Source: Molossus alvarezi
Lineage: Eukaryota > Chordata > Mammalia > Chiroptera > Molossidae
Length of the DNA: 64,000 bases
Direction: 5' to 3'
NCBI GenBank assembly: GCA_037176705.1
Contig: CM073896.1
Coordinates: 18,178,708-18,242,707, forward strand
Every line of letters begins with the position of its first letter. Position 1 is the first letter of the stretch. This document shows positions 11,025 to 24,123 of this stretch, one piece after another. Below the pieces are notes generated by a model that was given only the letters and a program-made list of their open reading frames with translations, was not told the DNA's origin and searched no databases. The position numbers were made by a program, and so were the translations under genes.

Positions 11025-14000
11025 GAACCTATGAAGAGAGTCTTATGTCCTCATGGGACATGCTTCCCGTTGGCGTTTTCCTGTGAAAGCTTTACTTCCT
11101 CTCCTGTGACTCAAGACAGCAGAGCAGGGCAGGAAAGGGGGAATGATGGGTTATTACGAGTCTGCTCTAATTTACTACAAAATGGATCATTCACCGTTTT
11201 AAGTACTTTATTATTAATTGTTATTAATGATTAATGATTAATAAAAACCTGCACCATACCTCACAACTAGTTGCAGTGTCTCAGTGTCATTAGTGACATG
11301 TTGCTTGAAATGTTCTTCCCTCTCCGCTGGAGAACCGTTGGTGGCCTTGAACCCAGGCGGCCTACCGACTTCTCCGGAGTCCATGGAGGAGGGAAACGAG
11401 GAGCCTAAGCTCCTCCTGGGAAGTACCAGCCACTGGGGGGGCAAGCAGGTGTGGGGTGCCTGCCCAGAAAGGCTTAAACAATTTATTTTTCCCCATCAGC
11501 ACCACCCTTCTGTGATCTTTTCACATAGCAGGTATTATTTAGTATAGGACCTTCGAGTAGGCTTTAGAGAAAATTTTATGGTACTGTAAATAAAATTTAA
11601 TGCAAAGATTGAAATTGAGATCAGGGCTATAAGATGCTAAGGACCTATTCATTGCTACTTACTGGAGATTCTTTAAAGACTGGTAGAATTATGAATTTTA
11701 AATATGGAAGAGTCAAATTCCTTACCCTCCAGATCCTAATGGGGCTAAAAGATAGAAAACCTCCCCCAAGTTCATACAGTAAGTGTCTGGGTAAGGCCTG
11801 GGCCCCAGGGCCTGTGGTGCTGAATCCGTCCTCAGATGGCTGCCTCGAAAGGCCCAGGTCCTGCTCTAGCCCTTGTCTGTAGGAGTATTAAAGGGCCTTT
11901 TCTCCCTGACTCCTGCCTAGAGCGGACTGGGGGCATTAGTGAGCCCTCCGTGCTGCTCATCTGCAGGCTGTGGTGAAGGTCATTGCCACTGCCTCACCTG
12001 GCCCTTTCCCGCAGGCGGACCGCGGTGGTCCGAAGGGCAGTGGCTGCAGGTTAGCATCCCGGGAGAGGGCACTTCCATGTTTCTGTTTGAGGTGTGCTCT
12101 CCCAAGGCTGTCACTTCATTGTGTCTTTTAAGTAAGTAAACTTCTTGGGTGATGAGAAAAGGAACCTAAGCTCGGGGCAGCCGATGCAAAGTTGTCCTTT
12201 TGTGGCTCACTTAGAAAGCAAGGTAGTATTAAATACATAGGGGTAGGCAAAAGCTGATTTACAGTGACAAGACAATTGCTATACAAAACCTACTTTTTCC
12301 CAACCCTATATTGAGAGATAGATTGTAATTATAGTTACAAATTTTAATCTATCTGTCCCCCCCAAAAAAACATTTTGGATTTGAATCTAAGTATTGTTTT
12401 TTTTTCAGATTTGAATATAATTTTTACCATATACAGAAAACCTGACTTGACCGTGTATTTGTGGTAGGCCCTCCAACCAGCTGGCTTTTCTCTAGAGGGA
12501 GAGTGAGGGCGGTGCAGGGCTAGCTCGCACTTGCCTTAGGTTTTGTTGGGTATTGGAAAACATTTCCTACCTCCAGCCACATAGCTGGAATGATTGCTTT
12601 GAGGAAGGACTTTTTCACACTTGTGTAAAGATCCTTCAAGTTTTTGTTGTTTTGGACTCTCAGATACCATGTGAATAAATTTATTTGCATGTGTTATATG
12701 TTTTTATAGTACCTCTGATTCTCTGCTCTGCAAAAACAAGCAAGTTTATGACTTTTTACGTGTTTACAGGGCCCAAAGAGAGACTGCTTTTTAAATCTTT
12801 TGTTTGAACAGATGTGTAAACAAAAGCATTGCTGCCTCTCAGACTCCACTAATTAAGGTTTAATGAAGAAAAAAATGGAAGAGCACTTGACTTTTTAGGC
12901 TTTATGGCAGAGTCGGTGTGATCAGGTCAATATGAGGACCAGCAGCCACATGGTATGCCCACAGGTGGCAGTGACCATAGGGTGACTTCTGAAGCTGTTC
13001 TCAGGAACAAGGTGTAGAGCAAAGAGTTTTCCTATGACAGGCAGATCTTCCGTGATCTTAGAATCCAGACTTTAATTGCTCCTTCCACTCAGGCTTCTCA
13101 GTGGGTCAGAGCCATCGGGACCTTCTAATGTCTTTGAAAAATCCTTCCTGCCTCTAATGTTCTCAATAACTAATCAAGCCTAATCATATGGTTAAGGGAA
13201 GAACAGTACCTATGACTATTAAATATATACTGCACTTTGTTCTAGTGTATGTTGTCTTTAATGTGTTTTCTAGAGAAACCAGCTCAGTGGACAGACTCGT
13301 TCCAAAATTGCGTAATAGAACATTTCAGTAATTTCTGGTAGCTGACTATGGACAGCCGACCTCTCCTATCAGGCTGTTCTGTTTCATTGTGTACTGTCCC
13401 CTCTAAGATCCCTCTGCCGTGGGATGTAGATGAGCAGAGGAGAAGAAATCAGCATTATCTGCACTAGCTATTGGTGGGTCTCCAGGAATTAGCCTTGAGG
13501 AGGTTTAGAAATATGTCAGAGATTACGATAATATTTCGCCTGCCAAAATGGAACTAGAGACTGTTCATGATTGCTTTTGAAACTCACTGTCCTCAGTTTT
13601 GATATTTCTTGCCCCATTTTTTATAGCAGGGGGTGGATATGGGAAAGACTGATCCCTGTCAACTTTTCTCGTTTCCTTGCTATTCCTACGTAGGTGCCCT
13701 CTCCAGGCCTTTAGAGCTCTACCCAAAATTGTTTTTACTTCAAAGACTATTATTAACGGAGCTTTTCTTTTCCTTAAACATTCTCTGCACTATCCCAGTG
13801 AAGTTTCCTAGTACATAAAGATAGATTTCATATATAGAAGAGTAAGTAGAAAAATGCTGATGTAGTCATATGGCTGTGAGGTAGGGGGTGAACATTTGTT
13901 TTTATCTTTTCTCAGTATACTGACATCAAAGATTGCTATCTGCATATTTTTTAAGAATCCGTTTTATTTTTTCTCACTCTTTCATATTGAAAATTTATAT

Positions 14001-14180
14001 ACACCTCTTTTTTTTTAAGTGAACCTTTAAAAATATAACTACTAGTTGAATGAAAATAAGGTAAGGCTTAGAGATAATGCCTTTAAATATAGACAGTGCA
14101 CTTACGGATCAAAGGAAAAAGAAAGTGTGTTTTCAAACATCACTTGAATGTGTCATACTATTGATCTGAAGATAAGGAAC
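11025..14180. other. Intron, no gene seen
   Basis: Several GC-richer patches occur (11284-11460, 11760-12080), and short frames cross them, but none has acceptor and donor sites with a recognisable product. Confidence 0.35.
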
Positions 14181-14199
14181 TTTCCTCGTAGAACTAATA

Positions 14200-14520
14200 T
14201 AAACCTACAACTTGACAGTAAGAAATAGGTGTACACAGAGAACAGACTGATGGTTGCCAGAGGGGAGGTGGGTGGGAAAATGGGTGAAAAGGTGAAGGGA
14301 GTAAGAGGTACAAATCGGTAGTTACAAAACAGTCGTGGGGATGTCAAGTACAGCATAGGGAATATAGTCAGTAATATTGTAATAACTATGTATGGTGCCA
14401 GGTGGGTACTTGAAATATACTTTGTAAAGTATATAGTTGTCTAACCACTGTACTATACACATGAAACTAATATATTATTGAATATAAACTGTGATTTTAA
14501 AATGAAATTTTAAAAAAGTT
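14200..14520 (+). mobile_element. L1 3' end fragment, plus strand
   Basis: The stretch with GACTGATGGTTGCCAGAGGG, the GTACTATACACATGAAACTAA region and an A-rich end resembles the 3' untranslated part of mammalian L1. There is no coding content. Confidence 0.6.
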
Positions 14521-17320
14521 GTACAGAATTGTGCACAGTTGATTAGGTCTAGTGTGGATACACTTTCTATAAAAGTGCCCTCTTTTTATTATAATCCTAA
14601 TATATATCTTTTATAATTTAAAATAATTATAGCTTTTATTTTACAGAATATATACATATTTTCAAACACATTTTACAGATACATCAGAAAAATCAACAAT
14701 AATTTTATAACTTTATCAAAATTAAATCAAAGCACATATTTATGATGTCTTTGAAGTGAGCCATTTCCAAGTTATACCTTTAATTGTGGGTAGGTGAGGA
14801 GACTATTTTGGCCAAAATATATTGGAACAATTACCATTTATAGGAATAATATAAATTTAATGTTTTAATTTAATTAAACAATTTTGATGTTCTGAATTTA
14901 TTTTAATAGCATATAATTACTTTTGTAAAGATAACATATTGTGCATTTAAGTTTTTAATTATATAAGTCAAATTAGGACTTGCATAAACAGCCATAGACC
15001 TATTTGACTGTGTCTGAAAGGGGTGGGTTTGTACTTTTGGAATTCTCACCTGACTGCTTTATACAGTATGCATATACCAAAGGAGGAAGATCTATTAGTC
15101 ATAAATTAGAACTATTACTTCAGTATTCTCTGGTAAATTCAGTTTACGTAATTCCCCATTCCCATGCAATTAATCTCATCACCAAACAGATTTTTAACTG
15201 TATGTTTACATTACCTAGAAATGATTACTGCATTCCTTACACATACTAAGTTTTCTTTTTAATAAAAATTCCATAAGTTGAATTTGATTTTTTATATATA
15301 AATACTATAGTACAAATACCTAACAATATCCAATAGCTTACAGAAATAATCATAAAGTATCAGTTACTAAGTTATAAATTATACTCTAACAGTGTAAAGC
15401 TTTCTAAAATACTTATTAGTAGAAATACTTATGCTATACAAATACTATACAAAGTTCTTGTATTCACAATTTCTTTCTTTTTAAAACCGCAAATCTTAAG
15501 ATAAAGTAAACCATCAGAATCACAGAATATATAGGGGTACTTTCTCAAGGCAAATCTTGATGTATAAATTTGAAGAAACTTTTAAAGAAAAAGTTAGAAA
15601 TAATTAGGAGAATTTACAAAAACTGGGATTTCTGCTTTCTTCATGTTATGATCACAAAATTTCCTATCTAATACAGGCACAATGTTCCAGTTTTTGGCCA
15701 TTTTACTTTCTGGGGGAAAGAGAAGTAGATTTATTTTGTTTTCTTGAGCAAGCAACTTCATCTTCTATCCTAAATTCCTAGTCGAGCTCATTTTACTAAT
15801 TTTTTGTTACTTGAGCCTTCATTACTGTTGCTACTTTATATAGATACCTCCGTATCATATAACTTTGCAGCTTTGACACACATGGTAATAAATGAACTAG
15901 AGTCCAGTTCCCGTAATCTGAAATCTTTCCATGTTGGCCATAGACCTTGTACTTTACTTTATAATAAATTATAACTCACTACAACTTGATTGCACTATGA
16001 CACTAGTTTCCTCGTATCATTTGTAAAGGATTTATTTGTATTTGGATTGGATACTATTGTAAATGATACTATTTTACCATAAAATAGTGAAACCAACTTT
16101 TATAACAAGAGCACCAGATGTTTATTAAATGAACAAAATTTTGTTTCATGGCCTCCTTTCAGTCAAGTGTTAAAATAACCAACGAAAATGGAAATTTGAA
16201 CCTAGATAGATTTTTTTTTAAAAGATAGGATATTGAGCTCATGTGGTAGATGAATGCTTTTCCTTTTTATTATTGTGTAAAATAATCAGGTTTTAAAATT
16301 TATATTATGTGGCAAAAACAAAAAGATCCACATTTCTGATAGCTATGGTTGGAAAGGCTGAATTTTGTTGAAGAGTTTATAAAATTGATTTATGAAAAAT
16401 GTATCTGTACAAAATGTGAGCTTTGTAATACTTCCAGGGTCAGAAAGACCCATAGAAATTATGTAAATAACTAAAAATTGTCATTTCCTGGCATGATTTC
16501 TCTATGGCTTCAGAAATTGCAATATATGAGGAGGGAGTATTCTTGGTTGGCACAGTTCCTACTCTTTCTGTTTACTCCCTTTACCCTCATGTAGACATTC
16601 CCATCACTCCTTATAATAGTGGATACTTCTTTCTTAGAGGTCATCTAAGGTAATGAGCCTTTTTATTAAGAACTTTTAACATTCATTTTGTTTTCATGTG
16701 ATATAAAATAAATGTATAAAATATCTTTTAAACTTATCTTTAAAGATCAGCATGTTTCTCTCTTTATTAATGTTTGAAGATTTAAGAAGCAGTATTTAAG
16801 AAAAGTACTTTCAACATTGTGTTTGTTATCTGAATTACAGTAGATTTTGAAAGAAGTCAATTTATTTTCATTAGAAATGGCTTGCTACTAAAGAACATAT
16901 AATTATATCTTGTGTTTTATCTTATGTTCAGTTTATTTCAGTAAAATGAACCTCAATATAAGTTAAAGAGAGAAATGATTTATTTTTTCAAAGAAAAATG
17001 TAAGTGTGCCATCTTTTAAAAAATAATAGGCTTGTCAATTTTAAGTCTCTGAAGGGTACTTTGTGTGTGTATGTATATGTAAGGATATTTTGTATCTTAG
17101 TATTTGTAAATATATTTCTTCTGAACTGCAGAGCATGGTGACAGGATCATAATAGGTACTTAGTAAATATTTTTAAAATAAAAGGCCATTCTCTACCCAC
17201 ATTCATTGATATATGCCACTTCAATTTCATTGAACTCTCATAAAAGAAAAATAAAATGTTATCAGCAAGAATCTTTATCTAGTAAACTCTTATAGTTTTT
17301 GTATGGCTGAAAAAAATAAA
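14521..17320. other. Strongly AT-rich intron, nothing recognised
   Basis: Long A/T-rich stretches without coding frames over about 80 residues and without recognisable repeat ends. Confidence 0.4.
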
Positions 17321-18600
17321 TTCTCAAATGATAGTTTAATTGGGTATAGAATTCTGGGTTGACAGTTTTTTCTTTCTACATTTTGATGACATCTCAATAT
17401 CTTCTGGTGGTGATGGTGGTAGTAGTATTAATGAGAAGTCTGCCTTTCATTTGATTGTCATTTCTTTGTGGGATATCTTGTTGTTGTTTTTTTTTCTAGT
17501 ATTTTTAAAGATATTTTCTTTATCTGATTTATAACAAGGTACAGATTTATTTTTATTTTTCCCACCAGAGATTCTCCTTTTTCAGTTTGAGGATTTATGC
17601 CTTCTTTAATTCTCTGCCATTATCTCTTTGGCATTATCTCTTCTATTTTCTCTGTTCTCTTTCTGGTATTTTAGAAATGTTGGTATGTCTTCTGTCTCTT
17701 AATTTCTTTTTCTTTCTTCTTTAGTCTCTGTACTGCATTATTAGTAATTTTATTCTACCAGTTTATCAACTGTCATTGTAGGTAGGAGCTGTTTAGTTTG
17801 CTATTTAACCTATATTTCCTTTTTAGAGTTTGTATTTGGTTCTTTCTCAAACCTGCCTATATAATATATAGTTCTTGCTGATGGATTCTGTCTTTCCCTT
17901 TGTCTTGCTGGACATGCTAATGATTTAAAGTCTTTCAGATTACTTTATTTATAGTTCCTCAGATATAGATTCTCCCATTCGTTGCATCTGCCCACTTTCA
18001 TGGTGGTGGGTTTTATTGGATCCTAATAATTTTTGCCTGAATTTCTCTCCCTTGGTCCCCCAATTGGAATCACAAACATTCTCTAGATTATGGAAGTGTT
18101 CCCATGGCATCCTTATGTATTCACCCCTTATTGAGATCTATGATTTTCACTGGTTCTAAACCAGTTGTTTATTTTAGTTTTGAGCTTAGATTTTCCATAT
18201 CACCCAGGTGCTACACAATCAGATTCCACAAATGGCACCATTTTTCACTGGTGATTCTTTCTAGAGTAGGAAGGTAGCCTGCTTACATCCTGTGTCTCCG
18301 GTTGGGGATTTCCTTGCTTTAAATTGCAAATTGTATATCCTTTTAACTCCTACTGTATTTTGGTTGGTTGGTTTTTTTAATTCAGGGAGCTAAATCATTT
18401 TTCATCTCCCCTCCACACATGGGGTCCTTCAGACTGTAACCTCCTCTTCCTCCTCTACCCCCCCCAATAGAGATTTTCCTTTCTTACTTTTAACCTCAAA
18501 TATAATTTTATTATTGCCAAATTGTATCTAATATTTCTCTTTGGGGAATGGGATGGTTACTTTCCACATATTCACTATACCATCTTGTTGGGGAAATTGG
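17320..18600 (-). mobile_element. Old L1-like fragment, minus strand
   Basis: TTTAATTGGGTATAGAATTCTGGGTTGACAG and the T-rich phrases after it resemble the reverse complement of an upstream or untranslated region of old L1 elements. The copy is diverged and its limits are approximate. Confidence 0.4.
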
Positions 18601-18771
18601 AACCATATAGTTAAATGACCCACCCTTTTTAACAATTTAAGCAAACAACCCACAGTCTGTAAAAGAAATATTCTATCTATAATTTCAATTACCTGTATTT
18701 AGTGTCTTAAAATCACTAGTAGAGATGAAAAGTAGGATCTGTGAAAATGGTTTCTTATTTAATTATCACAT

Positions 18772-18788
18772 AAAGATTATTATTTTTC
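18772..18788 (+). repeat. Left target-site duplication of the UBE2J2 retrocopy
   Basis: AAAGATTATTATTTTTC matches 16 of 17 bases with the right flank at 20017-20033. Confidence 0.85.
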
Positions 18789-20016
18789 GCATCTTGGAAC
18801 TGAAGCTGCGGCGCTGGGGTGGGCTCGGTCCCGGGGCGGTGCGGCTCCTCGGTGCAGGCTCCACTCGACCACGGCGAGTCTGAGCACAGCGGCGACAGGG
18901 GTGTGGGGGGAAGGGGGGGTGAGCAACAGCAGCAATAAGAGAGCTCCAACCACAGCCACCCAGCGACTGAAACAGGACTACCTTGGAATTAGGAAAGACC
19001 CGGTGCCTTACATCTGTGCTGAGCCCCTCCCTTCCAATATTCTTGAGTGGCACTACGTGGTCCGAGGCCCTGAGATGACTCCTTATGAAGGTGGCTGTTA
19101 CCATGGAAAACTGATTTTTCCCAGAGAATTTCCCTTTGAACCTCCTAGTATTTATATGATAACCCCCAATGGAAGATTTAAGTGCAACAGAGGCTGTGTC
19201 TCTCCATCACTGATTTCCACCCAGACACGTGGAACCCGGCCTGGTCGTCCCCACCATCCCGACTGGGCTGCCGAGCTTCAAGGTGGAGAAGGGCCCCACC
19301 TGGGCAGCATAGAGAGTGGGACTTCACGAAAAGACAGCTGGCTGCACAGAGTTTAGCATTTAATTTAAAAGACAAAGTCTTCTGTGAATTGTTTCCTGAA
19401 GTTGTGGAGGAAATTAAACAGAAGCAAAGAGCACAAGAGGAGCTCAGCAGCAGGCCCCAGGCGCTCCCCCTCCCAACGTGGCTCCCACCGGACACGCACC
19501 TCGGCCAGAATGGGCTTCAGCTCCTCAAGGGCCGGGGCCACACCTCGCGGGGCTGCGCAGGCCAACCGGCACCAAGGACTCCTGGGCCGCGCCCTGGCGA
19601 ACTTGTCTGTCATAGTTGGGTTTGCAGCCTTCGCTGACACGGTCAAGTGTGTGCTGAGGAGCATAGCACAGGAGTGAGCTGCACCACGACCCACCGCGCA
19701 GGTGGCGCTGGCTGGATGCGCCTTCGAGCACTGGGCGGACCGCCTGACCCTGGGGTTAGCTTTTTAAAAACTGTTAAGAAGAAAACAAAAACCAAAGTGT
19801 GTGGTTTGGATTTGGAGCATACAGACGTGAGTTCCCAGCCCCCTGTCCTCGCCCTAGGTCTCGGGGGCTGTGGAGCACAGGGTTCGAGGAGGAGGGCCTC
19901 ACGCTTTGGTTAGACCTTATCTCCTCTGTTGTCTTTTGGACTCGTTTTAGTAAACCTGTTTTTCATTTTATAGATTTGGTCACTGAAAACTATAAAACTC
20001 GATGCCTATGAAAAAA
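18789..20016 (+). pseudogene. UBE2J2: Processed pseudogene of UBE2J2 (ubiquitin-conjugating enzyme E2 J2)
   Basis: The parent is a tail-anchored E2 enzyme of the endoplasmic reticulum that passes ubiquitin to substrates in protein quality control. This copy has no introns. It has a GC-rich 5' UTR (about 18789-18918), a coding part (18919-19677), a 3' UTR and an A-run at 20011-20019. The parental start is now GTG (18919). The first frame reads SNSSNKRAPTTATQRLKQDY through PPSIYMITPNGRFKCN. A one-base loss near 19190 moves the active-site Cys region (CLSITDFHPDTWNPAW) into another frame, and further shifts follow near 19240, 19310 and 19480-19560. The tail LANLSVIVGFAAFADTVK, the membrane anchor, is still readable before TGA at 19675. 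A 17-bp target duplication flanks it. It lies in an intron, in the same direction as the host gene. It cannot make a full E2 protein. Confidence 0.93.
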
Positions 20017-20033
20017 AAAGATGATTATTTTTC
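20017..20033 (+). repeat. Right target-site duplication of the UBE2J2 retrocopy
   Basis: AAAGATGATTATTTTTC follows the A-run directly and differs from the left copy at one base. Confidence 0.85.
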
Positions 20034-20275
20034 AGTTTGACTGTTTACCTAAAATTAAATAACTGAAAGTCTGCTTAATAATTTTGAGAAATACTTCCAA
20101 ATTAAAAAATTTTAAATATCACATTTTATGCCATTATTTATGTAATCATTAATTTTTATCTTTTTTTAGGATAATGGATATCAACATATATATCATTATG
20201 CCCACAGTTTTGAAAGTAGAAATATCATATTATTGCCATTACTTTTACTTTATCTTTAAGAAAGATAATATCTTG

Positions 20276-20514
20276 CCCTGGCCGGTTTGGCTCAGCGGTT
20301 AGAGCGTCAACCTGCGGTCCTGAGAGACCCGGGTTCGGTTCCCGCTAAGGGCGCGTACCTCGGTTGCAGTTTGTCCCCGGCCCTGGTCGGTCGTGCGGGT
20401 GGCAGCCACTCGATGTGTTCCTTCACGTCGATGTTTCTCTCTCTCCCTTCCTCTCTCTCCCTCCCACTCTACCTGAACAAAAAAATGGGAAAATGTCCTC
20501 GGGTGAGGATAAAA
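20276..20514 (+). mobile_element. Bat VES SINE with perfect target-site duplication
   Basis: It begins CCCTGGCCGGTTTGGCTCAG, has the B-box GGGTTCGGTTCC and ends GGGTGAGGATAAAAA. AAGAAAGATAATATCTT flanks it perfectly at 20258-20274 and 20515-20531 (17 bp). It lies 260 bases before the penultimate exon. Confidence 0.95.
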
Positions 20515-20773
20515 AAGAAAGATAATATCTTTACCATATGTCTTAAACTGTAGGTACAATGGAAACATCATAGTATTGCCATTACTTTTAGATCTTTAAC
20601 AAAAATCGTTAACAAAGATCTAAAAGGTACTCTTTTTAAATATCTACATTAACATCTTCTTACAATGATAACAGTTGAAGAAGGTTATATACTTGATTGT
20701 TGAAAATATAATCTCCTCATTTGACCAAAAATGACTATTTTTTGAACAGTTTTGCTTTCTTCCCTTTTTTCAG

Positions 20774-20955
20774 ACATATAAAGACAAAGTGAAGGCAGAT
20801 ACATTGACACATGCAAAGAAAGTTCAACAACCAGGTGGAGAAGGCATTGCATTTCCCCTTTTCATTTCACACCCTGTGAGCCAGAAGAAGAAGAAAGTAT
20901 ACCATACGGACCAGACCACCTTCATAATTGGAGAAACACCTAAAGGGATTCGCAG
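20774..20955 (+). CDS. ERCC6L2: Penultimate coding exon of an ERCC6L2-like gene
   Basis: This internal exon encodes 60 residues plus two bases of a split arginine codon. A pyrimidine-rich tract and CAG precede it (acceptor AG at 20772-20773), and it ends CGCAG|GTATGT, a good donor. The product begins [11 protein letters not shown], runs through a polar stretch, then FPLFISHPV, a basic QKKKK patch and [12 protein letters not shown]. The phase matches the exon at 30675 exactly: AG here plus A there gives Arg. I assign it to ERCC6L2 from recalled family sequence: a SNF2-type ATPase acting in the nucleus in DNA break repair, whose long isoform ends in a HEBO domain starting about here. The helicase core and earlier exons lie outside or were not found. 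No other family fits as well, but a protein search has not been run. Confidence 0.75.
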
Positions 20956-21129
20956 GTATGTCAACTCTAACAACACTGGACTTTAAAAATAATTCTCAAA
21001 GGAAATGTAGCTCCTTAGTAAAATAAACAATATTTTTTCATTTTAATCATACCTGGTATCTGAATATTTCAGAAAAATCTGAATTTGTACACTTTAAAAA
21101 ATAAATTCCAAATGTTTTAGATTGTTCTG

Positions 21130-22797
21130 GGTGCTGAATATACAGTGTAAAAAAGAGGACCTAGAGTTTATAGTATAGTGGGATGGATAGGGGTTGGCAA
21201 TGACCCATAAAATTTCAAAAGCAAAAATTACTTATAAATAAACAATTGTATAATGGTGTGTTACAAGAAAGGAAGAGACAGGCCTCCTTGATGGAGAATA
21301 ATGGGATCGGGAAGGATGTAACTACCTTTCTGTGGGATGGTCAGGGAAGACTGTGCTACCCAGGTGACATTTACCTTGAGACCTGAGGAATAACTGGGCA
21401 AAGAACCAGAATAAGAACATCCCTGAGAAGGGAAGAGGTTTGATGTATCTGAGGAACTAAAAGAAGACTAATGCACTCAGTCCCTAGTAAACCACGGAGA
21501 GAGTGACATGAGGTGAAGGTAGAAATATGCAAAGCCTTGTAGATTATGGAAAGAAGTTTGGGTTTTGTTCCATATGCAGTGGAAAGCTGTTGAAGCATGA
21601 TATGATCTGACGTATGTTTTTAAAAGATTCTTCCAGTTTCTGTGTGGGAGAGGGCAGCGTGGAATAGGGGAGACCATAAGGAACTAACTAGGTGATGGTG
21701 GTTTGCAATAGGGTGGTTGCCATGGAGACACAGCTAAATGAATGTGTTTGGTGCTGGACTGGTTGTCGGGAAAGAGAGAAGACAGAATTACTCCCAACTT
21801 TTCTGTCTTGAGCAACAGGTTGGTTTTACTGAATGGGGAAAATTGGGAGAGAGACAAGTTCGAAGTTAAAAAAAAAATCAAGAGTTCTCTTTTGCTCGTA
21901 TTAAATTTGAGGTTCTATGAAAATGTTGAATAGGCAATGGCTGTGCTACTCTGGGATCTGGGGACTACGATCTCAATTCAGAAGTCTCTGCGTGGAGATT
22001 ATACATGGTGTTTAGAGCCTGGGAACCGAGCACAGAGAAGAGAGGAGAAGCCCCAGGACTGAGCTTGGAGGCATCAGTGACCTGTTGAGTAGGCAGCACA
22101 GTGCAAGGTCCTGAAATCTAGGAGAAGTGAGTTTCAAAAAGGGGGAGCTCTTAACTTGATCAGTTGTGGGGAGTGCCCCCTGGAGTGGGCAGTGAGCACT
22201 CATTGTCTGCTTCAGCCTGCGCAGTCTGCGCAGACAGATGCTGAGGTGAGGTGGGCAGCGAATGGGCAGACCCTGCAACAGCTTTTTAAGTTTGAATATG
22301 AAGAGTAGCAGTGGCTGGAGGGCATTGTGAAATCAAAGGTAGGTTTCTGTAAGTTGGTAAGATAATAGAACCTGTTTATGTGTTGAGGAAACAGATTAAT
22401 AGGGGAAAAAGGAGATCATGCCAGAGTGAATGAAAAGAATGAAGTGCTAGAAGCAGGAGAGGGAAGGATCTAGACCACTGGTGAAAATCAGCCTTCGAAA
22501 AGGAGGCATTGAAAGAGAAGAGATGAAGATGGGCACAGATATAGTGATATTTCCTCACTTAATGGGCAATTAAAGTCATCAGTTCAGAAGGAGAGAGATT
22601 TGGGGAGAGGAAAGTTATGAAATAAATCATTAGGAAAGAGCCCTGGCCAGTTTGGCTGAGTGGTTAACATGTCGGCCCGTGGACTGAAGAGTCGTGGGTT
22701 GGATTCCAGTCAAGGGCACGTACCTTGGTTGGGGTTCTGTCCCTGGCACTGGTTGGGGTCGTACGGGAGGCAGTCAATCCATGTGTCTTTCTCACAT

Positions 22798-22836
<39 letters not shown>

Positions 22837-23960
22837 CCTCCCTCCCTCCCTCCCTCCCTCCCCCCTCCCCCCCTTCCACTCTATCTGAAGATAAATTGAA
22901 AATGTCCTCAGGTGAGGGTTTAAAAAAATAATAATACTTTTTTAAAATATTAAAGTAGGAAAGCAAGCTTAATGGAACTAGAATTCCTGGGTAACGTTAA
23001 GTCCCTGTTTGAGAGCATGTGCAATAACACTATCTGTGGAGCCATGCAGACTTCATGCAGCAAGCTTCAATGGCTTAGTTGCCTACACAGAATAGGGAGA
23101 TGGCTGGGTTTTGCTAGGGGTTAGAATGGCAGGAGAGAGAGGCAAAGAAGCTGAAGGCTGTTTGCAAAGCAGTGATTATGAAATTGAACCTAAATTGGAC
23201 AAGGGGATAATTAGAAAGCAGAAAAGTCAGTGAGTTGGAGAAATTGATTCCAGCATTGTTTTCATGGGGGTAATTGAGCAATTGGGCTGGAGCATGAGAT
23301 GGTTGAATTGAAGGATCTGGGCCGGGATGGGGGTGCAGTTATTATCACTGACTGACAGTATATGACCGTGGGAACAGGGGCCTCACGTGGAATTGAGTCT
23401 TTGGAAGTAAGGTAAAGGAATTGGTAGGCCAGCAGTTGAGTGGGACATCCACATGCATATTGATGATGATGATCAAGAATGATGGCAGGAGATGGATAGA
23501 AGCAACATTAATCCAGGATCTTGAGTGTTCAGTTACTAGCAAGAAGCAACTAAGGGATCAGTTAACAAAATGGGGACAGAATGTTTCAGCTGGATAGCAT
23601 AAACCTTATAGAGGGAAAGGAATGTTTAAGAAAATAATGACCTGGAAGCAGCAATGTAAAGCATGAACCCTGAGGTTGAAGAGTGTGAGGTATGGCCTTG
23701 ATTTGCAAATACCACACGGGAAGAAGACAGTGTCATGAGGCAACAGAGGGACCATTTGGCATAGAAAAAACAAAAGAATTGGTAGATCATAGCCTGATTC
23801 CATGGGTACAGGAGAATGGTCTGGAAGGATGCGGAGTTGGATTGGATCCAGCATGTAAAAGAGATGAGAAACTGGTGGTTATGGTAACCATGGAGTAATG
23901 GCTGAGGTAAACAGGAATGGGAGGCATGGTTGAATTGGTCCTCGTGGCATCTGTAGACAG
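21130..23960 (+). mobile_element. Old L2-like repeat block, interrupted by a SINE
   Basis: Phrases such as CCTTGTAGATTATGGAAAG, CAGTGGAAAGCTGTTGAAGC and ATGATCTGACGTATGTTTT resemble a very common ancient mammalian repeat that I recall as L2. Similar wording recurs near 53.6-54.3, 55.5-55.9 and 63.5 kb. The copy is diverged, the family name is from memory, and boundaries are rough. Confidence 0.35.
22641..22926 (+). mobile_element. Bat VES SINE with expanded (TC)n(CCCT)n core
   Basis: Starts CCCTGGCCAGTTTGGCTGAG and ends CAGGTGAGGGTTTAAAAAA. Its CT-rich middle (22799-22873) has grown into a TC then CCTC microsatellite. Confidence 0.9.
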
Positions 23961-24123
23961 TGGTGGCTCTGTGGGTTCCATATGATTCTCTCAGAGGCTT
24001 GGCAATTCCCAGGCAACTAGTCCTAGCTGTCCCAGGAAGGCCGGTCCCTCAGCTCCTTTGCTGCTGATGTGGCAGATTGGCTCCTAGCTGCCCACCTTTG
24101 CCCAGAAAGGTGAACACCCACTC

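Noticed and set aside
18901..19356. Intact E2 enzyme gene
   Set aside because: The start codon is GTG and several frameshifts separate the parts. No introns, an A-run and a target duplication show a processed pseudogene.
20276..20350. tRNA gene
   Set aside because: A and B boxes are present, but they belong to the tRNA-derived head of a VES SINE, repeated many times in the window. No cloverleaf was worked out.
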